Part shown: positions 60,588 through 64,000 of the stretch, piece after piece
Position numbering within the stretch: the first letter of the stretch is position 1
Layout of the letters: every line of letters starts with the position of its first letter
DNA from: Dehalogenimonas sp. 4OHTPN
Lineage (GTDB): Bacteria > Chloroflexota > Dehalococcoidia > Dehalococcoidales > Dehalococcoidaceae
Direction of reading: 5' to 3'
DNA length: 64,000 nucleotides
NCBI RefSeq assembly: GCF_040448695.1
Contig: NZ_CP159307.1
Coordinates: 186,001-250,000, forward strand
Position numbers and translations under genes: made by a program
The notes under the pieces: generated by a model
What the model saw: the letters and a program-made list of their open reading frames with translations, nothing else
What the model was told of the DNA's origin: nothing
Database searches by the model: none

Positions 60588-61357
60588 CAGATGATGGCCT
60601 CGCGGTCGATTCTCTCCATGGCAATAGCCTTGCCATTGATATCCGTGGTGATGAGCACCGAATTGAAGGTCACCCGGGCTCCTTTGGCGACCGACAGCCG
60701 CTGGTGCAGGCCGGTCAGGAAGCGGGACAGCACCTCGTCCTTGTCATCGCCGATGATGGAGTGCCACGGCCCCACCATACCGATATCGGAGACGCAGGCG
60801 GTGCCGCCGGGCAGGACGCGGGCGTCAACGGTACCGACATGGGTGTGGGTGCCGACCACGGCGGACACTTTGCCGTCCAGGTACCAGCCCATGGCCTGTT
60901 TCTCCGAGGTGGCTTCGGCATGAAAGTCAACGATGATGTGGCCCGGCTTCCTGTCAAGGCTTGATAGGAGGGCATCCATGGCGCGGAAGGGGCAGTCAAT
61001 GGTATTGATGAAGGTCCGGCCCATCAGGCTGACCACCGTCACCCCCTTGACCGTGACAAATCCCTTGCCCGGCACCCCCGGCGGGTAATTCAGCGGCCGC
61101 AGCACCGGGGCGGAACCCTCCAGCATGGGAACAATCTCCTGCTGCGCCCAGATGTGGTTGCCGGAGGTGATGACGTCCATGCCGTAGGAAAAAAGCTCCT
61201 CGGCGGTCTCCGGGGTCAGTCCCTTGCCGCCGGCGGCGTTCTCGCCGTTGGCGATGACGAAGTCTATCCCCAGCCCCAGCTTCAAGGCCGGCAGCAGTTC
61301 TTTGACCGCCCGCCGCCCGGGCTTGCCGATGATATCGCCGATGGCCAGTATCTTCAT
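60587..61357 (-). CDS. ymdB: YmdB-like metallophosphoesterase
   Basis: 256 residues. Di-metal phosphoesterase that cleaves 2',3'-cyclic nucleotides in Bacillus. Starts MKILAIGDIIGKPGRRAV, then VIANGENAAGGKGLTPETAEELF, DVITSGNHIW, IIVDFHAEATSEKQAMG and VVGTHTHVGTVDARVLPGGTA. Often next to rny; here rny is 31 kb away. Coupled to the PHP gene. Confidence 0.93.
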   Translation of the reverse strand: MKILAIGDIIGKPGRRAVKELLPALKLGLGIDFVIANGENAAGGKGLTPETAEELFSYGMDVITSGNHIWAQQEIVPMLEGSAPVLRPLNYPPGVPGKGFVTVKGVTVVSLMGRTFINTIDCPFRAMDALLSSLDRKPGHIIVDFHAEATSEKQAMGWYLDGKVSAVVGTHTHVGTVDARVLPGGTACVSDIGMVGPWHSIIGDDKDEVLSRFLTGLHQRLSVAKGARVTFNSVLITTDINGKAIAMERIDREAII

Positions 61358-61443
61358 CAGTCTCTAAAAACGCCCTCTACGGATAGTATCCGAAAACGCT
61401 CTATTATGCCACTCATTGGGCAAGCGTTCAATCATCGGTCCCT

Positions 61444-61466
61444 CTCCCCCTTTGCAAAAGGGGGAG
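61444..61466. repeat. Palindromic repeat downstream of radC
   Basis: CTCCCCCTTT, GCA, AAAGGGGGAG: perfect 10-bp arms. No T-run follows on either strand, so it is more like a dispersed palindromic repeat than a terminator. Confidence 0.65.
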
Positions 61467-61470
61467 GAAG

Positions 61471-62199
61471 CTATCTCTTCCCCCGCAGCCCCTGGAACTC
61501 CGCCACGTAGCGGTCGAAGACGCCCTCGGACGCCATACTGTAGTGCTTATCCCCGCCAACGATGATGTGGTCCAAAGCGCGGATGCCCACCGCCGCCGCC
61601 GCCAGCACCAGGTCGCGGGTAATGTCACGGTCCTGAGGGCTGGGGGTCGTCGACCCTGACGGGTGGTTGTGGACAAAGATCATAGCCGCCGCCTGCCGCT
61701 TGAGCGCGCCCTCGATGACCTCCCTCACCCACACCGCGGAAGCGTTAACCGTACCATGGAACATGTCGGCCGCCTCGATGACTCGGTTTTGGTTGTCCAG
61801 GTAGATGACTTTGAAGACCTCTTTCTTGAGGCCGCCCATCGAGGCGTTCAGGTAGTCCAGCACCTGCTCCGGCGCGCCGACGCACGGCTCGCCGACGGCT
61901 TTCTCTTTCAGTAATTCCCGAGATACCTCGGCGATGAGGCGGATGGCGACGCAGTTGTTGGGTCCGATGCCCGGAACCTGCTGTAAGTCCTCGGGCAATG
62001 CCTCAAGGACGCCTCGGAGTGTCTTGAAACGCTTGAGGGCTTCCTTGGCGGCTGGTTTGCAGTCGGAGCGCGGCTGGCCGAGGGTCAGCAGCAGCTCGAC
62101 GACCTCGTAGTCCGCCAGGGCGGACAGGCCGCCCTTTTTGAAGCGTTCCCGCAGCCGGCCGCGGTGGCCGTCGACTCGGCTGTTTTTATCGTCGCCCAT
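61471..62199 (-). CDS. radC: RadC-family JAB/MPN-domain protein
   Basis: 242 residues from ATG 62199. N-terminal helix-hairpin-helix (LRGVLEALPEDLQQVPGIGPNNCVAIRL) and C-terminal MPN+ domain with MIFVHNHPSGSTTPSPQDRDI (the metal site H-x-H-x7-S-x2-D pattern). The true function is unknown; a direct role in repair is disputed, and the domain could be a metalloprotease. The extension to 62238 lies upstream of the promoter and is rejected. Confidence 0.93.
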   Translation of the reverse strand: MGDDKNSRVDGHRGRLRERFKKGGLSALADYEVVELLLTLGQPRSDCKPAAKEALKRFKTLRGVLEALPEDLQQVPGIGPNNCVAIRLIAEVSRELLKEKAVGEPCVGAPEQVLDYLNASMGGLKKEVFKVIYLDNQNRVIEAADMFHGTVNASAVWVREVIEGALKRQAAAMIFVHNHPSGSTTPSPQDRDITRDLVLAAAAVGIRALDHIIVGGDKHYSMASEGVFDRYVAEFQGLRGKR

Positions 62200-62209
62200 A
62201 GCTGGGCAA

Positions 62210-62238
62210 CTTATACCACTTTTTGTACGCGGCAACAA
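62210..62238 (-). promoter_or_regulatory. radC promoter
   Basis: Reverse strand TTGTTG (62233-62238), 17 bases, TATAAG (62210-62215), 11 bases from the ATG. Confidence 0.55.
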
Positions 62239-62323
62239 AATTTTTGGACCGCGGAAGCTGGCGATCTGCCCGTCGGACGGGACGCGTCCCGCCGCCGATG
62301 GTATAATGGGCGCCGAGTTTCTG

Positions 62324-64000
62324 ATGTTTACCCACCTTCACGTTCATACCGAATTCAGCCTGCTGGACGGCATGTGCCGCGTCAAGGATCTGGTGGCGCG
62401 GGCCAAAGAGCTGGGCATGACCGCCCTTGGGATCACCGACCACGGCGCCATGTACGGCGCCCTGAAGTTCTATAAAGAGTGCAAGGCCCAGGGGATCAAG
62501 CCGATCGTCGGCTGCGAGATATATGTCGCCCCCGGCTCCCGGCTGGACAAGACCGCCGCGGACAAGAACCACCGCCACCTGGTGCTGCTGGCTAAAAACA
62601 AGGCAGGCTACCAGAACCTTTTACAGCTGGTCTCCATCGCCAACACCGAGGGCTACTATTACAAGCCGAGGGTGGACAAAGAGGTTTTAGCTAAATACCG
62701 CGAGGGGCTCATCGCCCTGTCCGCCTGCCCATCCGGTGAAGTGCCGCGCCTCATCCTGGAGGGGCGAATCGACGAAGCCCGGAAGGCGGCCGCCTGGTAC
62801 CACGACAACTTCGGTGGGGATTTTTACTTCGAGATCCAGCGGCATCCCATGCCGGAGTTCGACCGGATTAATTCAGCTTTGATGAAGCTTTCGAAGGAGC
62901 TCGGCGTCCCGGTGGTCGCCACCGGCGATATCCACTATCTCAACCGCGAGGACGCCGCAACCCACGATCTGCTGCTGTGTATCGGCACCAGCACCACGGT
63001 GCAGGATACCTCCCGGATGAGGATGCAGGCTGACTCTTTTTATCTCAAAACCGAAGCCGAGATGGCCGAACTGTACCGCGACCTGCCGGAAGCCCTGTCC
63101 AACACGCAGAAGATCGCCGACGCCTGCGACCTGTCGCTCGACTTCGGCCGACTGCACCTGCCGCAGATCGATCGCCCGGATGGGATGTCGTCCTTTGAAT
63201 ACCTGACCGATCTTTGCCGGAATGCCTTGCCGAAGTATTATCCCAATCCCTCGGCGGCCGTACAGGACAGGCTTGCCTATGAGCTGGAGGTCATCGACAA
63301 GACCCAGTTCGCCGATTATTTTCTGGTAGTCTGGGATATCATCCGCTTCGTCAAGGAGCGGAATATCTACTACGGCGTTCGGGGTTCGGCCGCCGCCTCC
63401 ATCGTCCTCCGCTGCCTCGGCATTACCGAGGTCGACCCGCTGGAGTATTCCCTGGTCTTCGAGCGCTTCCTGAACATCGAGCGCAAGGAGATGCCGGACA
63501 TTGACATGGATTTCCAGGACGACCGGCGCGAGGAGGTCATCGAATACGTTTCAGCCAAGTACGGACCGGACCACGTGGCCCAGATCATCACCTTCGGCAC
63601 GCTGGGCGCCCGGGCGGCAATCCGCGACGTCGGCCGCGCCCTGGGCATGAATCTCCCCGATGTCGACCGGGTAGCCCGTATGGTGCCCTTCGGTCCCAAC
63701 ATGACCCTGGAAAAAGCCCTGGACGAGACCGCTGAACTGCGTGAAGCCGTTCAGAGTGACGGCGCGGTGCAGAAACTCATTGACACCGCCAGGCAGGTTT
63801 CCGGGCTGTCCCGCCACGCCAGCACCCATGCCGCCGGGGTGGTCATTTCCAAGGAGCCGCTGGCGCTCCACGCACCGCTGCAGCGCCTTAACCGCGAGGG
63901 CGCCGGCGGCGGCAAGGTCGAACTGGTGATGACCCAGTATCCCATGGAGGACATCGCGCTCATCGGCCTCCTCAAGATGGACTTCCTGGGCCTGGCCAAT
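62324..64000 (+). CDS. dnaE: DNA polymerase III alpha subunit, N-terminal part (runs off window)
   Basis: 559 codons are visible without a stop; the family is about 1,150 residues. Begins FTHLHVHTEFSLLDGMCRV (PHP domain), with GITDHGAMYGALKFYKECK and IVGCEIYVAPG. The polymerase core has GVRGSAAASIVLRCLGITEVDPL and the catalytic PDIDMDFQDDRREEVIEYV. GLSRHASTHAAGVVIS follows. The ATG at 62324 begins the family N-terminus; an upstream ATG at 62306 overlaps TATAAT (62302-62307), a likely -10 box, and is less likely. Confidence 0.95.
   Translation, partial: MFTHLHVHTEFSLLDGMCRVKDLVARAKELGMTALGITDHGAMYGALKFYKECKAQGIKPIVGCEIYVAPGSRLDKTAADKNHRHLVLLAKNKAGYQNLLQLVSIANTEGYYYKPRVDKEVLAKYREGLIALSACPSGEVPRLILEGRIDEARKAAAWYHDNFGGDFYFEIQRHPMPEFDRINSALMKLSKELGVPVVATGDIHYLNREDAATHDLLLCIGTSTTVQDTSRMRMQADSFYLKTEAEMAELYRDLPEALSNTQKIADACDLSLDFGRLHLPQIDRPDGMSSFEYLTDLCRNALPKYYPNPSAAVQDRLAYELEVIDKTQFADYFLVVWDIIRFVKERNIYYGVRGSAAASIVLRCLGITEVDPLEYSLVFERFLNIERKEMPDIDMDFQDDRREEVIEYVSAKYGPDHVAQIITFGTLGARAAIRDVGRALGMNLPDVDRVARMVPFGPNMTLEKALDETAELREAVQSDGAVQKLIDTARQVSGLSRHASTHAAGVVISKEPLALHAPLQRLNREGAGGGKVELVMTQYPMEDIALIGLLKMDFLGLAN

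Overview
The window looks like a piece of a Dehalococcoidia (Chloroflexota) chromosome, close to Dehalogenimonas but possibly a sister lineage because the base composition is GC-rich. The reasons are a Tat-exported reductive dehalogenase (rdhA) with RdhC-like flavoprotein genes around it, frequent TTG and GTG starts, a single compact chromosome-style gene order, and many short operons. No rRNA, CRISPR array, insertion sequence or phage gene was seen. The assignment to organism is an inference from gene content only.

Layout. 1-7.2 kb: end of aspartate kinase, an MscS channel, a degenerate YchF-like GTPase, a PH-like membrane protein, competence genes comEA-comEC, then a reverse methyltransferase-ferredoxin pair. 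7.3-14.6 kb: a 35-residue ORF and a zinc-ribbon gene that meet at a shared terminator, an HD-GYP protein with a defective receiver, a NifU-like scaffold, Rel (p)ppGpp enzyme, a run of tandem small membrane proteins with one broken copy, TrmO and a MagIII-like glycosylase. 14.5-29 kb: PAS protein, two GIN-domain proteins, folC, SWIM protein, dtd, GNAT, YugP protease, DUF2277, obg-nadD, rpsT, pyrF, DUF951-dinB, recA-recX and rny. 29-34.6 kb is mostly reverse strand: ogt, hpf, comF, a zinc ribbon, a muconolactone-isomerase-like protein, a lipoprotein, a CopB-type ATPase, FmdB.

34.7-44.5 kb: a three-helix membrane protein resembling the dehalogenase anchor RdhB, a complete branched-chain amino acid type ABC transporter (livHMGFJ), then a complete selenocysteine system in one direction: tRNA-Sec, selD, selA, selB. 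selD itself carries an in-frame TGA followed by a hairpin, so SelD is a selenoprotein and its true start lies 84 bases upstream of where a standard ORF call would put it.

44.5-55.5 kb is the respiratory island. Tat-exported ApbE, a membrane-anchored FAD/iron-sulfur oxidoreductase and an FMN-binding RdhC-like membrane protein form one reverse operon. Opposite it are rdhA, with no adjacent rdhB, and a radical SAM gene behind a near-consensus promoter. A second RdhC-like gene and an unannotated 41-residue membrane peptide follow on the reverse strand, and then tatC with three TatA/B-type genes. A plausible joint role is electron transfer from the cytoplasm through covalently bound FMN to exported RdhA; the Tat genes would supply the export route for both RdhA and ApbE.

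55.6-64 kb: a folP-folK fusion followed by a QueD-family enzyme with the CExxHGH motif (a likely folB bypass), a DUF35-thiolase pair, plsY, a PHP phosphoesterase, ymdB, radC, and the first half of dnaE, which runs off the end.

The most notable points are the Sec-containing SelD, the orphan rdhA with an unusual second iron-sulfur motif beside a radical SAM gene, the split RdhB-like anchor candidate, the duplicated flavinylated RdhC modules with a possible oxidoreductase remnant, and the QueD/FolPK pairing.
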